Source: Eremophila alpestris peregrina (Eukaryota; Chordata; Aves; Passeriformes; Alaudidae). Taken from it: DNA of 64,000 nucleotides. Under the pieces are notes generated by a model that saw only the letters and a list, made by a program, of their open reading frames with translations, made no database searches and was not told where the DNA came from. A program made the position numbers and the translations under genes. Below are positions 13,201-28,200 of the stretch, piece by piece. Positions within the stretch are counted from its first letter, which is position 1. Each line of letters starts with the position of its first letter. Location of the stretch: NCBI GenBank assembly GCA_009792885.1, contig WMCF01000089.1:506239-570238 (forward strand). The letters are read 5' to 3'.

Positions 13201-16200
13201 GGAGCTATATTACATTTCTTTGGTTTTGCTTTCTCACTTTTGCTTAGTGTAACTTTTTCTTAAATATGCTGTCCTGGGAAACTTTAAAAACCTTTCAGTA
13301 TGTGTTGATAATTCATGTGCAAAAATTAATAGCTGATTATGCTACATAGTAAATTAAGATCAAGTGCTAGAAGAACTTTGTCTGATCAATTGAAAAGACC
13401 ACACCAAACAACACTAAACTGAAATGAATATATGAGCCTTGATATAATTTGGTCCCTCTTTGGGAAACATTTATAGCTTTTCAGGGATAGATTTTAAATT
13501 TTAGTGTTTATAAATGCAGTTATTTTATCTTGGAAGTTCTGGTGTATTTGCCAATGGTATATATAACTTGTACTGCAGGCTTCTGATCTCCAGACAGATG
13601 TAAACACTCATCTTCTATGCATTTTGTATCATCTTAGACATGTGAAAGAGACTGTTGCGTTAATTCAGAGATAAATATAGTCTTCAGTCTCATCAATGAC
13701 TCAAGCCTAAGTGGTGGAACTGAAATCCTCACACTTTCTAAAATGCTTGAAGTGAATAAAATTAAGATCAGGATTTTAAAAAAATATCTCAGAGATCAGC
13801 ACTTTCAGTTTGCTCTGTGAAAATAGTGCCATGTGAGTGTTTTGTTTTCCTGATTCACCACTGTGTGAATCATTTGCCTTTAGTTTCCTGACCATGTCAG
13901 TAGTTTTGTAGTAACCACACTGGAGAAAATACTGAATGTACTTACCCAGTTGGCACAGGGTTCTGTTTCTTTGCTTTCTGCATTTTCCCCCCTCTATTCT
14001 TTCCAGGTCTGAGCTTTTTTCCCTCAAATCCTTAATAACGGAACCTATGTTTTAATTGTATCCAACTTTTCTTGAAAATTTGTAACTGTGCTACAAAAGT
14101 ACGTGGGTGTTTCTGTAGCTAAGCTTAGCAGTGATTTTTCTTCTAGTATCTTCAGGAATTTTTATTATATTTTTATGTTCTGTGTTCAGTTTTTAAGAGG
14201 CAGAAGAGGGATTGCAGACCTCCTGTCCGCTGGTTATATCACTGAGTGGAAAAGACTTGGTTTATGTGAAATGCTGCCTGGCTCTCCTTGGTCCAATCAA
14301 CATCTTATGTGTGTTTTGGAGGGAATTCTTGGTTTCCCCCCACTGCTAAGAGCACAGAGGTAACTCACTGAGCGCCTGTGTGCATGGGATACCTGTGGGG
14401 TTTGCTCTGTGTGTCACTGGTGATAGGCCCCATAGGTGCAGAATTGATGTGCATTACAGCTGGTCTGTAGCCTGTAGCGTTGAGAATGTCTCCAAGTCTT
14501 TGGGTACTGTGAGAGGGCCCAGGCAACTGTGTCAATATCACGTTTTTCTGCCAAAATTCCATCATAGCTTATGAAGTCCTACTGTGCATTAAGTTCAGCT
14601 AAGATCCACCATGTTTATTTAAGTGTAAGTTAAATTCTTCTTTGTCAAAGTTGGAGATGTGCTACTGTTATTTCCCTTTTATATGTGTGGAGGTATTTCA
14701 GCGTAGGTATGTCTAATGAAGCAGAATTGTTAAAAGGACTGTTTTTCATAGGAGACATCTGTGTTGTTATTGAGGAGGATGACCCTGGCATGGCAGTGTG
14801 TGGATTTATTTGTGCTGTACTGGGTGATGAGTGACAGTGGTGCAGGAGGCCACACGTGTGAGGGCTGGAACCTTGCTGTGTTCATGTAGGGTGCCTAGGC
14901 ATGATCACCTCATGAAGCCGCAAGTCTAAGGGCAAGGTGCTGCAACTGGCTAGGGGCAATCCCAGACAAGAGTACAGACTGGGAGAAGAAGTCAGTTGAC
15001 AGTAGCCCTGTGGTGAAGGACTTGAGAGTTGTCATGGGTGAAAGGCTGGACTCGAGCTGACAATGCCAGAACCAAGCACATCCTGGACTGCATCCAAAGC
15101 AGTGTGGCCAGCAGGTCAAGGTAGGCGATTCAATTCCTTTACTCTGCCCCTGTGAGACTCCAGCTGGAACACTGCATCTAGCTTGGGATCCCCAGCACAA
15201 GAAGACATTGATCTCTTAAAGTGTGTCCAGAGGAGGGTCATGAAGATGATTGCAAGGATGGAGTACCTCTGCAACAAAAACAGACTGAGAGCTGGGGTTG
15301 TTCAGCCTGGAGAAAAGAAGGCTTTCAGTAGCTTAAGAGGAGGTTACATAAAAAGGAGGAAGAGGGACTTTTTATAGGGGCAGATAGTGACAGGAAAAGA
15401 GACAATGATTTTAAACTGAAAGTAAGCATCTTTAGATTAGGTGTTAGGAAGAATTTCTTTGCCCAGAGGCTGGAACAGGTGGCCCAGAGAAACTGTGAAT
15501 GCCTCATTCCTGGAGATGTTCAAGGCTAGGTTGAACGGTCTGCTGAGCAACCTGGAATGAGTTGAAACTACATGATCTTCAAGGTCCCCTTCAGCACTAA
15601 CCATTTTATGATTCTCTGATGAAGTTTTTCTTGCAATGATGCTTGCAGTAAATGTCAAATGATTTTAGTGCATATTCCTTTAAATTGAGGGCTGGATCAG
15701 TCTTCCTTGTAATTTTGTTGTGCTGTTCTGAATGCTGTAAGCTATAGCTCTTTGTTTTGACCAGTAGCTGTAAGTCAGCTGGACAGTGCTGATAAACAAT
15801 TAACAAAGTTTCTCTTTGTAAGGCAATCACCCTGAAAACATTTACTTGGATAAGCTGTTGCAGACAACAGCTGCAGGGAGGTAAGCATTTATGACACTGG
15901 TGTACGTGCCCTGCAGTAGGTGGTTCTGTGGTCCAGCTGGATCTTCCTTGTTCTGGGTTTAACCATTTCATGTTTCTCTGCCCTTCATGTCCAATTTCAT
16001 TTACACATGCTGCTAAGCTGGCACATCTCTGCTCCAGCTCCTGGGGTTCAGTTGATTGCATGGGCAAGACATAAGAGGCACCAGCTTAGGACAGAGCCAG
16101 GAGAAATTTCTGATTGTTAAATGGTCTTCAAGAGGCTTTTAGTGGTATCTGGTACTTGATTTTCTTATCCCTATGGCATCTTGCTGAAACTATGAGTTGC

Positions 16201-19200
16201 GTAACATTGGGGGACCTTCTTCTTTGAAGGTTGTTAGCATCTGTAGCCTTTCACTGCATATGCAGGGACTGTGATCAGAGGTTTTTCTCTCAGCCTTCAA
16301 ACTGGCTTGACCCTTTCTAGCTGTGTAAAGGCTGCAATCTGGAAAACCTGGGGAAAAGCCACAACTGTGTTGCATGCTCTTGCATCTGGCTTGTGCGGGC
16401 AACCTTCATCCTCTTGCCTGTACAAAAGAGCTGCTCGAATGCTTAATTGTTTGCCCTCAGACAGACAGATTTCTGTGGTTCAGAAACAATTTCTTTTTGG
16501 ACTCCTGCCTTCAGCATCTCCAAAGACTGCTGATAGCGGGTATGATTGGGAGCCTGCTGGGAGAAGAGTCACAGCCAATGGTCTATTGCTGTTACATTGC
16601 TGGTGGCAAAAACTGTGTCCCTCCAGGCTCCTTGTGCCACTTTGCATTGTTAGTGGGAGGCCTCTTCGTCTGAATGATCTCTTTTTTTGGAATTGTCAGG
16701 AGATGAATTGCTGAACTCCCCCCTGATGTTGTGGCCCTCTTGCAGATTTTTTGTTTCCCGTTGGTAGACCAGCACATTGTCCCATCGCACTGTCCTATCT
16801 TTGGCCTAATCTTCAAGAAAAGAGAAGGTGTTGGTGCTTTCTGGATGTGAATACAAGTTTGAAACTAGTCATCTTCCATCTCTCTGAAAAAGAAAACACT
16901 CTTAACATTGGAGACCTGTTCAGTAACTAAAACTGCATATCTCTGAAATTCTGTGTGCACCCTAATTTCACTAGTGGGAAGTCTGACCCAGCTGTCTTTC
17001 AAGGGGAAAAAAAGTCTATTGCAGAACTCACCTTTCTCATAAAATTTCACAGAACAGAATCACAGAATAGTTTGGATTGGAAGTGCTCTTAAAGATTATC
17101 TAGCCCAACACCCCACTCCCACACATCCTGTGCAATAAGCAAGGACATTCTCAACTAAATCAGGTTGTTCAAAGCCCTCTTCAACCTGACCTTGAATGTT
17201 CCCAGCGATGGGGCATCTCCCAGCTCTCTGGACAACCTGTGCCAGCATTTCACCACCCCATCATACCAAATTTCTTCCTTACATCCAGTTCAAATCTACC
17301 CTCTTCTAATTTAAAAGTATTACCTCTTGTCCTATTGCTATGGGCTCCACTATCTTCCTTATATGCCCCATTTAAGTATTAAAAAGCTGCACTGAGCTCT
17401 TCCTGGAGCCTTCGCTTTCCAAGCTGAATAATCCCAAGTCTCTCAGCCTCTCATAGAAGAGGTGCTCCAGCCATCTGATAATTTCTGTGACCCTTCTTTA
17501 AGACCTGTTCAAATGTATCCATTCTTTCCTGTGCTGAGCATCTCAGAGCTGGACGAAGTGTTCCAGGCAGGGTCTCATGAGAGCAGAGTAAAGGTGCAGA
17601 ATCAACTTCTTGGACCTGCTGGCCATGCTTTGTCAGCTTTTTATCCACCAACATCCCCAAGTGCTTCTCAGCAGGGCTGATCTCTGTTCACACCTCAGCC
17701 TGTATTCATCTGGACCTCATCCTCACTGGCCATACTGTACAGACTGGAAAGAAAGCAGACTGCAGCATCTTAAGTTGAGTGGATAGACCCCTCTTCTGGG
17801 TATAGACACAGCTGGTACGGTGTCTAGATTTTCTGATGGCTGTGGTTATCACTTAGAAAAGCCTCTTGACCAAAAGGAGATGGCTGTTTTTGCTGCTGTA
17901 GTATAAATTCTCTGTGCAGTTATTTTCTCCTTGGAGTGTGAAGCCTTGGTGGGACTGAGCATACAGCGTAGGGGCCTTTGTCTCCAGCTGTTGGTGCTCT
18001 TGCTTAGACCCTTCTTAGCAGGGTCCAAGTAACTCTGGATAGAGTCAAGAGATGGGAGGATGGAGGGAGTTCTGTTTTGGCAGGTGAGGTTCCTTTTGTT
18101 CATTTGTCAGTACCAGAAGGATGGAGAAGCAAGATACGTTGTTGTAGGCTTCAGGATGTGGCGAACCAGAGTATTTCTCTGGTTCTCCTGGATGTGCAGG
18201 AGCCTGGACAGGGGGGGTGATCCTCCCTGGCCCGTGCCTGAAAAGTGGAGGTTTTGGGTCTCAGCCCGTGGAAAAAGCACTGTCAGCGTTGTCTGAAGAT
18301 TTGGAGGTCACAAGGGTTTGATTTGTATGATTTTGTTATGTCACTGGGTGTGTAGAAATAGTTTTATATTTTATTACATAGACATGAATAGAATTAAGAT
18401 GGTGGCAGATAAATTGATAAGAGCACATTTTCCTGTCTTTCTCTTCCTCTTCCTTTTTGCAAAGGGTGTTGGGTTCTTAGGATTGGTAAAGGTAAAATTT
18501 CACTGCATGACATGGGTTTTGGTTATTGGTGTTTAGAGAAAAACAATGTTACGTAGGTTTAGATTATAAAAGTTCAGGTGCTGTCATGGGCGAGGGAGAA
18601 ATCCATCTTTCCAGCTGCCTGTGAACATCACGCTGGACAAGAAAGAACTTAGAGATAAGATGTAAAATAAACATCTGCAGTCCGCAACCCAGACATTCTC
18701 CGACTCCTTCTTTCAAGCATGGGCCGGTGAGGAGAAAGATTTTACATTGTTGGGGTTAATCTCAGATCAGAATATTTACAGCCTTAGGGATGAGAGAGTG
18801 AGAAGTCCTGAAGTAGCCCAGGTACTTTGTGAGGCTACTACAATTCAAGCAAACCTACTATACCTAAATGATTGACAGTTCAAGTACATCACTGAACTTA
18901 TCTGACTTTTTTCTTAATAAGTATAGAGCTCAGGTGCTACAAAAACATTTCTTTGGAATATCTGTACCTATAAAGAGAAGGTGTTCTCATGCAGATAATT
19001 CTGGAAATATAAAGTGCAAGGCAATTCACATTGTGTGGAGGCAAACTGCATTTTTATCAGACAGGGTGTATATTGGTATCTCCATTTAAAGCAGAAACAG
19101 GTATGACTGGTTAGTTGACAAGACAAGTTGAGAATCCTGGAGAGAGAAAAGAGCTGTCGAATATAAGTGATCTCTAAGGATATTCAGTAGGTATCTAGAA

Positions 19201-22200
19201 AACCTTAACAAGGTTTTCATTTATTTTGGATTTTCTGAGGAAGAGTGTTTCCAGTGTGGTTTCACTGAACTTTAAGACAAGCAAAAGCTTGAAGTTTCTC
19301 ACCACAGTGAGAAAGGAGGGTCTTTTTAGTGCTTGACTTCTTAAAGATTTCAGAGATTTTTCCATTCCTCTCTCACCATTGTTTGAAATGCTCTGAGAAG
19401 ACCAAAGCTTCTAGTGACAGCTTTCCTAGTGACATTTAGCAAGCATTGCACAACAGACTTCTAAACTTAAACTAGGCTATATTTTGTCTGAGAGAGCACA
19501 CCAATATTGCATACAGGTCTTTGCATGTTTCTGCTGAATTGGGAAATAAGCTGGTGAAGTCCATGTACTGCATCCAGCATTCCTTTCAGTGAATAGTCAC
19601 AGTATTCAGACTGGCCTGTGGTCACAGTTGTAAACAAAAAAGCTAAACGCGTCTCTGTTGGCAAGCTGTTACAAGGGAAAAGTTGCTCAAAGCTGTGTAA
19701 CAAATGTAAAAGTTGAGTCCCACAAACTTCCAGTAAAATGAAAGTGTTGCTTTTAAGTTACTCATGAAAGTAGTGACTCCTCCACCAGCTTGAATGATCC
19801 TGTCTGGATAAGCAGTGTGGTAAGTGTACACTGTGGTAGAAAAAATAAAAGTATTTTTCTCCAATCTGTGACTAATTAGCCCATGGGCATTTTGTGAAAG
19901 CTATTGTCTTTTTACTGTCAGTGGATCTCTTCACTGAGTGCAAAGACAGTCCTGCTGAACAAAATAAGCCTGCTTGCACAGCAAGGACAACTTCAGAAGG
20001 GAGTGATAAAGCCATTAAAGGAGAGAGGCGGATTAAACATGTATTTTGGCTTCTATTATGTCAGGCACATGCTATGGAAGAGCAGGCAGAGTGGAGGAAA
20101 TAACCTACTTAGTTTTGACCAAAATAAAACTTTGTTTTGAAAGAGTTATATTGACTTTGTCTGAATTGTCTTGGTGCTGATATGCCCTTTAAGTCCCACT
20201 GATTCATTGTTTGGAAAGTAGAGACTGTTACTGTTGTCTTGCATAACAGCTTTGAAGCTTTTGGTTTACTCCCTGGCTTTGCTAGATTTCTTGTTTGTTT
20301 TCCTCTGTCTGTCTACAGGCAGTTGTCCTTCCTCCTTTGTCTTTTAAGCATACTGCAGTAGCTCTGCCTCCTGCAGTGGCCATCTTTGCCTTTGTGTGCA
20401 TGGGGGACTTTTACTAACTATTCTGGGAAAACTAATTCTTCCATGTTCAGCACTTCCGCATCGTCTTCCTTCCCCAAGCACTTGTCAACAGCTTCTTTAT
20501 ATAAGCCAGTGATGCAATTTCATGGCTATGAATCCTGGCAGAACCAAGGTGGAAGCTGTGACGTCTCTGTGAGTGATGGCAAACAAAACAGGAATTTTGG
20601 AAGCCCTCCCAGGTTCTGGAGTAAAGCAGTTGGGTTTGGTGATCCACCAGAAGTCAGAGGGCTCTACTATGTTTCAGGGCAACCCTGGGGATGGTAGCTG
20701 GACTGAACAAGTATTTGCATCTTCTTCCTGAATAAGAGGGACGATAAAAGAACATCTTGTTTTCTCATATTCTAGCAGTGATAGACAGTGCTCTTTAAAA
20801 AAAGATGTTTTTTCAGTTGCTGAGCACTATCTTGTTTTGTTTGAGATTTTGTTTTTTCAGTGAGGGGAGGGGTGAGAATGACTACTTGAAAGACTGCAGG
20901 GTAGGCAAATTCAAATACTTCCTCTTGTTCTGGATTGTTGAATGCTTTATATAAGTTGGTGACATATGGAACAAAGATTCAAAATAATTGCATCTGTTTA
21001 AGAGAAATATTTATATTGCTAGAAGTACTGATGGCTGTCTGTTCAAAGCATTAAGCTTTACAGAAAGCCTGGTAATGTTTTGAGGGTTTAGTTTTACCTT
21101 TAATTCATTATTTCATTTTGATAAAAGCAAGACATATACTGCATGATCAAATTTATAATCTGGTGTATTGGCTTGAAGTTAAAAATCTTTGGCTTTGGTA
21201 AATTGCTATGCTTTAGCAAACTGAAAGTAGTCGTGCTCATTTTCAGCATGTGAGAATCTGACCTTAACTCTTCAGACTCTATAGTCAGATGTAGTTGTAG
21301 CACACTCTTAACAGTAATGCTCTCTTTACTGGAGCTACTGAAAATGAAAATTACTGGAAGTATTGAAAAGAAATTCAATAGTCTCTGCTGGAATGAATTA
21401 CCCCTCAGGAGGAATGGTAAAAGCCATTATCCTCTCTGTACCTGTTGCATTAAAAACATAGCCATGCTTGCAATGAAGCACAAGGCTTGAAACAGCACTG
21501 CACATCCTTCTGCCCTGAAGAAACTGCTGCCAGACTTCATTTCTTGCAGAGGTTGCTGCTCTGTTGCTCCAGGTGAGTGGTAAGGTAAAAAATGCCTATG
21601 CTGTCTCCTTCCCAGGGGTCCACTGAATCCCAACAGTTCTCTGGGAAACAAAAACTAAATCCTACTCTTGGTGCTCGTCACCCTGAAGTTCCGGCCATGA
21701 CACAATTGGCTCTTGGAACCATCTGCTAGCAGTGCAAGCTCTGGCCAAAGCTGCCACAAGGCACATGCCATTTTGCCACCTGTAGGAAGCTGGACTTCTC
21801 GTGTCCACCTTCTGGACTTCTTATGTCCCCTTTTTCGACAATCAGAGTTTGGGGCAGGTGTGACTTGCTGCAGTCTCATTTCAGCTAAGTCTGTAAATGC
21901 ATGGTGGGAAATGTTAAGGGGCATGGTCCTCTCTTTTCAGAGACCTGTCAGTCTTTGATTGGCAGAAAATGTTGCTTCTTGCAGCTGCTGGGACTTGTAC
22001 AGATGAAAAAAGAAGGACATGACTACATATGAGTTTCATTTGATGTGTGAAATATAGTAAAGGCTTGAAGGCTGTCATATGAAAAAGGATGATAGAGATT
22101 CTTGGGGTGTGGAAGATTACTTGTGAGTATAGAGACACACTTCAGAGTAGGAGTGAAGTGACACTGTAGATACCTGATTAGGACTTTGTCCATATTTCTC

Positions 22201-25200
22201 CATCCTTTGCTTCATTTTTTTAAATAGCCTTTTAAAGATGATGTATTTAGATAATCTGTAACACTTGAACACATCTGTTGTTGAAAAAAACCTAATTGTT
22301 CAATATTTAATCTGGTAGAAACTTTATTTTATTTCATCCTATAAAATTTTCATGTGCTTAGGAAGATTTAAACAACATTCCCCTGGCTACCCAAGTCAAG
22401 TGCCAGAGTAAGCTGGTAACCATAACCACAGCCTTTTCTTGGCCTTGCTTCTCTGAGTGTCTTAGTAGAAAACAGATCTAAACAAAGATATTGTGCGTGG
22501 AAGGTTCCCCCTGGAACTGAAAGTTGGCATTCACAATGTGTGAAATGCTAAGATAAAAACACAGTGCCTGCATGCCTAGGCCTGGGTGTCAGATAAAAGC
22601 GACAGAGGGAAGCAATGAACTCAGTCAAGGCTGCACGTGGGTTTGTGGCAGTGTGGGGGATTATGCTACACAACATTAACAGTCCATAACCTCCTCTACA
22701 AAGGCCAGTAGTGAGATGAGAGCTCACACTGACACCAGCTGCTGAGGATTACAGAAGTATACTTCAGTCTGTCATTTTATTGCTTGGGGTGGTTGAATGT
22801 AAAGTGATGGTTATGAAGGGGAGGAGAAGTACTCTTACAGGCTGCTGGGTCTTTAGTCAGGTTTTACAGGTAGGCAGGAAAGGATCTTAGAGTTGTAATG
22901 GTGCCTCCAGGGAAATATGTGCCCATTGTGTAATTATCAAAAAAAGGCAACTTGAATGCTAGCCCTTATTAGGAAAAGACTGGGGAGAAGTGGCACAAAA
23001 GCCACCTCTGTGCCACAGTGTAAAATCAGCGTGCTGGTTCTCTCTGTGCAATGGCTGAGCTGCTGTCTGTAGGTGTCTGATGCAGCATTAGATCTTGAAC
23101 GTGACGTTTTTCTTTCTCTCTTTTATTTTAGTCCCCTTGTAATTCTTTCATGTAATCTATGTTTATTTATAGAGCTTTTTGTAGAGGACTGTAGAGATTT
23201 TCCATTTATGTAATACTCCTACATATATCAGGCCATCCGTTCTGGTAAACTCTCCAAGACAGGGACTTCTTCCAAGTCTTGCATTTAACAAGATGCCTCA
23301 GAGAATTACTGCATTTAATTTAGTTGTATTTATATTCACATTAATAAGCTGGGTATGTTCTTTAATGCATTGCACTTAAATTTTTCCAGAAATGAAAAAT
23401 TTAGTGTGCTTTAATAGCTAGGAAAAAGAATTTTGAGTTTCTAAGCTGTTTGTGATTGATTTAATGTTTTGTTTCAAAAACAAAAATAAGCCCTTTAGTC
23501 AACTAGGTAATTCAGTAATCTGGAACCTTTGTTAAAAGATTAGAAGAAACTTGGCAGGCACTTGCTGGGAGTTGAAGTTGGTGAAAGTGAGCAGAATGCA
23601 AGCCAGTTACAGCAGTCACAAATAATGCCAAGCGGAATGAAATTATTATTTGCCATTGCTTGTCCAGGCTATACTGAGGAGCTGTGGTACTGTCACTTTA
23701 TGTCGGAATATGACACGTTCCTTTGTGGTGGCTCTGTGTCAGCCATGCCAGTTGGCCGGAGCAGTGTGTTGTTTCCTGTGAGTTACTGAGTTTGCTGTGT
23801 GCCAGCACGCCCAGGATGTGTGCCCGGCTGCAGGAACTCCCCTTTATCTCCCAGTGCAGGAGCTGTCTCTTCTTGGGAGTCACCAACGTGACCCGTGGCA
23901 ATGATAAAGTTGATGGCTCATATCGAGCTGCAAAATTCAAGGCTAGTGGCACCCTGCAGGGAGGACAGCAGGAAGGAATTGCTGCAAGAAGCAGATTGTT
24001 ACTGCTGCTTGTGGTACTGGAGCAAGTTAATTGAGACATAAAAACCTGAGGTGGAGCAGGCAGGAGGTGACTGGCAGGAAAACAGTCCAGACAATGAGGG
24101 TTGGAGGAGGAACTGCAAGTGTCTTTGCAAATGCTTTTGTTAAGCTCAAAGGGTGCTCTCTCTGAGTAGATCCATAGTAGTCTTGTCTTGAACTGATCAC
24201 ACTTCCAGGAGAGTATCAAATCCATTTTGTTCTTGTTTTGATATTCCTTTTTCCTCCCTGGAGAGCAATTTGATAGTTCTACTTACAAAAATGTTTAGCA
24301 AATGTGGAGTTAGACTTCAGTATTAAAGATAAAATAATGAAATAAACCCTAACATGTTAAAATATAAATATACAAATACATTTCTGTTTGAAAAACTCCA
24401 AAACTGAATTTTCCCAAAGAGGAAACAAAAGTAATTTTTAACACCTCCTAGACTTTTCCTCAGGACTGAGTGGTCTTTTCAAAAGGGGGAGAAGAATATG
24501 TGTTATATCTGGTATTTCATGAGCAATTCTCTCCCAGACACCATTTGTGTGGGACCCCAATACATAGCTAGAGTCCCTACAGGGCATAATTCACTGTTTT
24601 CTTCTTACTTTTGGATTCTGCTTTGAAGTCTGTCTTGAGGACAGAGAGAAAAATGCTTATGTGGAAAAAGTGTGATATATTGGAGGGTATAAATAGCCAT
24701 CATTTTTCTAGGAAGTGTTACACAGCTCATGAGTTACAGTGATTTCCAGCTTTTATGTCCTACCTTGCTGGGAAAGCTTGGAGAGAGATGTTTTCTGTTT
24801 CTCTTCAAGTGTATGTTGGAGAGCTGCTGATTGTACATTCCATTAGTTGCCATATGTACACATGGTCTTTATCTTTGTTAAAACACCCAGTCAAACAGAA
24901 TGTGGTAGGAAAAGTGGCCCAGGAAGTGATGACTTATGGGCAGAGCCTGCTGTAAAGCTAGATCTTATGTTCCATGTGGACAGGGAGCAGCACTGTGATG
25001 ACTAATAGCCAAATGGCTTCTTGCTGAGCATTGGCAATATCTAATTTTTCACAAGAAGGAAGTAATTTTTTATTGAATAGCTGAAGGCCTCCAGGTAAAC
25101 TTGTCAAATATGGTTGGTGCTGTATGCCTGACCAGGTGCTTGGAGAGATCACATAAAGTCCCCTAAACCTTTAAGTAAATGTTTTGTACAGTGTCTGAAA

Positions 25201-28200
25201 GCTGCAATTGAAATTGCTTTCTTTTGACCCAGACAACCCATAGATGTGTCTGCTTGTAACTCATCACTGAGTTTGTATGGATCAAGAAATCTTCATCCTT
25301 TAAAGAGATCAGCCTGTCCTCTTCCTTTAAATGATTTTCCCTCAGAATTTTGCATTTCTTCTACTGAAGCTTTACACACACTGTCGTCTGGCTTGTTTTT
25401 CCTAATGAAAGGTCACCCCTTAAAACCCACAGAACCTCTCCTAGCTGTCAAAGCTTAAGACCTAATTAAGCCTCTCTGGGACTATTGATATGAATGTAGG
25501 GTTCTGCTGCACCCCCCACCCTTCCCACAAATATTGTTAATGCTTCAGTTTTCTGCCATTTTGGGTTTATTTCTTTCTGTATGGAAGGTGTAAAATAAAA
25601 ACGAAATGGTGACTTGTAGGAGTAACTCCATTCCCTGAGGAATGTGACAAGCAGAGGAGGAGTTGTGTGAGCTCCTGAAAAACGTGAAAATCTTTCCCTG
25701 AGAAAGTTACCTTCTTTGTTTGGGCACTGCTTATCTCACACTGTTTGTCTCCTGATATTCCTTAATTTGATTATTAATAATAATAATATTTCCATTTTCT
25801 GGCTGGCATTTTAGGAAACTAATTCTTTTCTGTGTTGTCTTCTTCTGTATGCACTCAAACAATTAAAACCTTTATGCACCTTCCTATTTTGCTCCTTGTC
25901 TGAAATACTCATTTACTGTTTGGTTTTACTGCTTCTCTGAAGTTGCTGATTTAGTATGTTTTTCTGTGTCACGAGATGTTTCCTTATCTGAACCATATGT
26001 TACTGTCTTTGTGCAGGACCATGGTTTACTGGGTTTGTCACTGCAAAGAGAAAATTATGGTATCTTGTAGTGAGTTGGGTTTGGTAAATAAGTAGAGAAC
26101 ATCTCTCAAGGTCCATGGGAGGAGCATCCCTTCTATCAGCTGGTTGTCTGAACTCCCTGAGGTGTTTGGGCTCAGTTAACTAGTGCATTGAATTTGTGTG
26201 CACTTAAATCGAATAGCCACATGGAGACAGTGGTCTTGCAGACTTCAGTTGCCTGCTGTATCTTGCAGATCATAAAATTCCTGTGATCAATCTGCACTAC
26301 CATGCTCTCTCCTTTCTAGCCAGCCTGCTTCAGGACTAGAAAAATGAGGGGAAACAGTGTAATTTCACTGAAGTTCATTAGTCAGTGCTGATTCATCCTT
26401 GGCTAGCTCTTATCTCTTTATGAAGTTCTTGACGTCTGCCTGTTTATATTTGAAGCTTCATACTCTGCTTTTCATGGGTCAGAGCCATGAGAACCTTTGT
26501 CTTCAGAGGGCATTTCCCCTCACCTGGCCAGGTCAGATAAACTTGGGCACTGCTGTGGGACAATGACAAGGTCATCTGAACAAGTGGCTGAGGCAGGTGT
26601 CTTTGGGGTTTGAGTGGCAAATTTCAGACTGTAGCTGGTAATGGGCAGGTAGCCTTTGACCCTTTTCTCCTGTCTGTAGCTTCTACAGACCCGCTGTCAC
26701 TCCAAGCAGGTGACCCTCCTATGAGCATCAGTAGAAATACTGCTGACACCTAAGAAAGGAGCAAGTTTAATTATACTATTGATATATTACTAACTCTATT
26801 CGTGTTGAGATAATACATCAGTGATGAGGATTCACCAGTTCTCTGTGTGGACTCATACCTGTTTTCTGGAGCAGGAGATGCATCTTTCCTCTGCCTGGAC
26901 AATGACTTTGCTTTCTTTGGTCTCCTCTGATAGGCTGTGTGCTCCTCCCCACCAGGGAGATCACCCCCAAATCTGCATTTGCAGCTGCAAGAATCCACTT
27001 TATCATCCCTTCTTTGATTGTTTCCTTCCCTAATCTGCCCTATTTGGTTGGAAACAGCCATAGACTTAGAAATGCATGTAACATTTCATAGCACCCAGCA
27101 GAAGATTTGGTTCTGATCCTTCCCACTTTATTATATCAGTGCAGTAATCATGCCAGGTTCAACCATGGATGATGAATAACATGTTTGAACACAGTAGAGA
27201 CTTGCAATACTTCTTTTTCTGACTTGCAGATTAATGAAAAAAAAAAAAAGTGCCTACTGCTCATATTAAAATGAGTGCTGAGAGGAAAGGTGTCATCCTT
27301 TTTGTGCTACCAAAAGGAAAATTTACTTTGTATGGACTGGCAATAAGCCATTTAGAGAAGTGGACCTGGATTTTAATGCTTCAGCTGGCCTGGAAGAAGC
27401 AGTGTTGTGCAATCAAAAGTCAATGAGCTGGAGAAAGGGGAAGAGATGAAATTGATTGCTTTTGGTGGCACTAGTGCATACAGTCAGTGGCAACAATGGA
27501 CTACAGGTGGAAGTTTGAAGCACTTGGGGTGTTGTCAGATACTTGTGAAACCTAGGAGATGGTTCACTGTGCTTATGAAAAGCAGGGACAGGAGTTCAGC
27601 CACAGTTGCTGCTGGCAAGTGACCTTCTTCCCTGGCACTGGTAGAAGTCTGAGCTTCCACTCAAGAAGTCAGGACCTGAGCATCTGCACAAGGCTTCAAG
27701 TTTGAACTGGTGGAGAGTAATTCTGAAAGAAAGAGGACTATAAATCCCTAGCTGCATGGCTTATTAGTTCCTTATTAATCAGAGGTGGCGGGAATGAAAT
27801 AAAGAATTCCTTGTTTTCTTCACACAGCTTAATGTAATGCAAATTCGTGGTAAGAGGCCGTGGAAAATATCCCCTCTGTGAGAAATGATCTTTTAAAACG
27901 TTGTCATGCTTGAAAGCATGCTTTATGGAGCTTGGGTGGAATTATAAACCTGTAATAAAAGAAATAGTTACTCTTGACTTTCAAAGCTGCCTATAATTGG
28001 TGACCTTGAATTTTGTCTCATTTATCAATTACACTCAGTTTGTAACAATACTTTGTTTTCTCATATTTATGTCAAATGCACTAGCTTGTAGAATAATTCA
28101 CTTGCAAACATGTCCTACTTTGCTTCATCAAAGAGCTGTTTTGGACTGTTTGAAACTTTTTTTGAAATTTAAGAACGCATTTTGATGCACATAGAGAGAG

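Noticed and set aside
16271..16714. A 147-codon plus-strand open frame in intron 1
   Set aside because: No recognisable protein, no fit with DGKQ exon phases, and an overlapping minus-strand frame nearby. Treated as chance.
23698..24225. A 175-codon minus-strand open frame, overlapped by a 103-codon plus-strand frame
   Set aside because: No domain or family is recognised. A frame of this length is expected about once by chance in six frames of 64 kb, and the patch is GC-richer than its surroundings.
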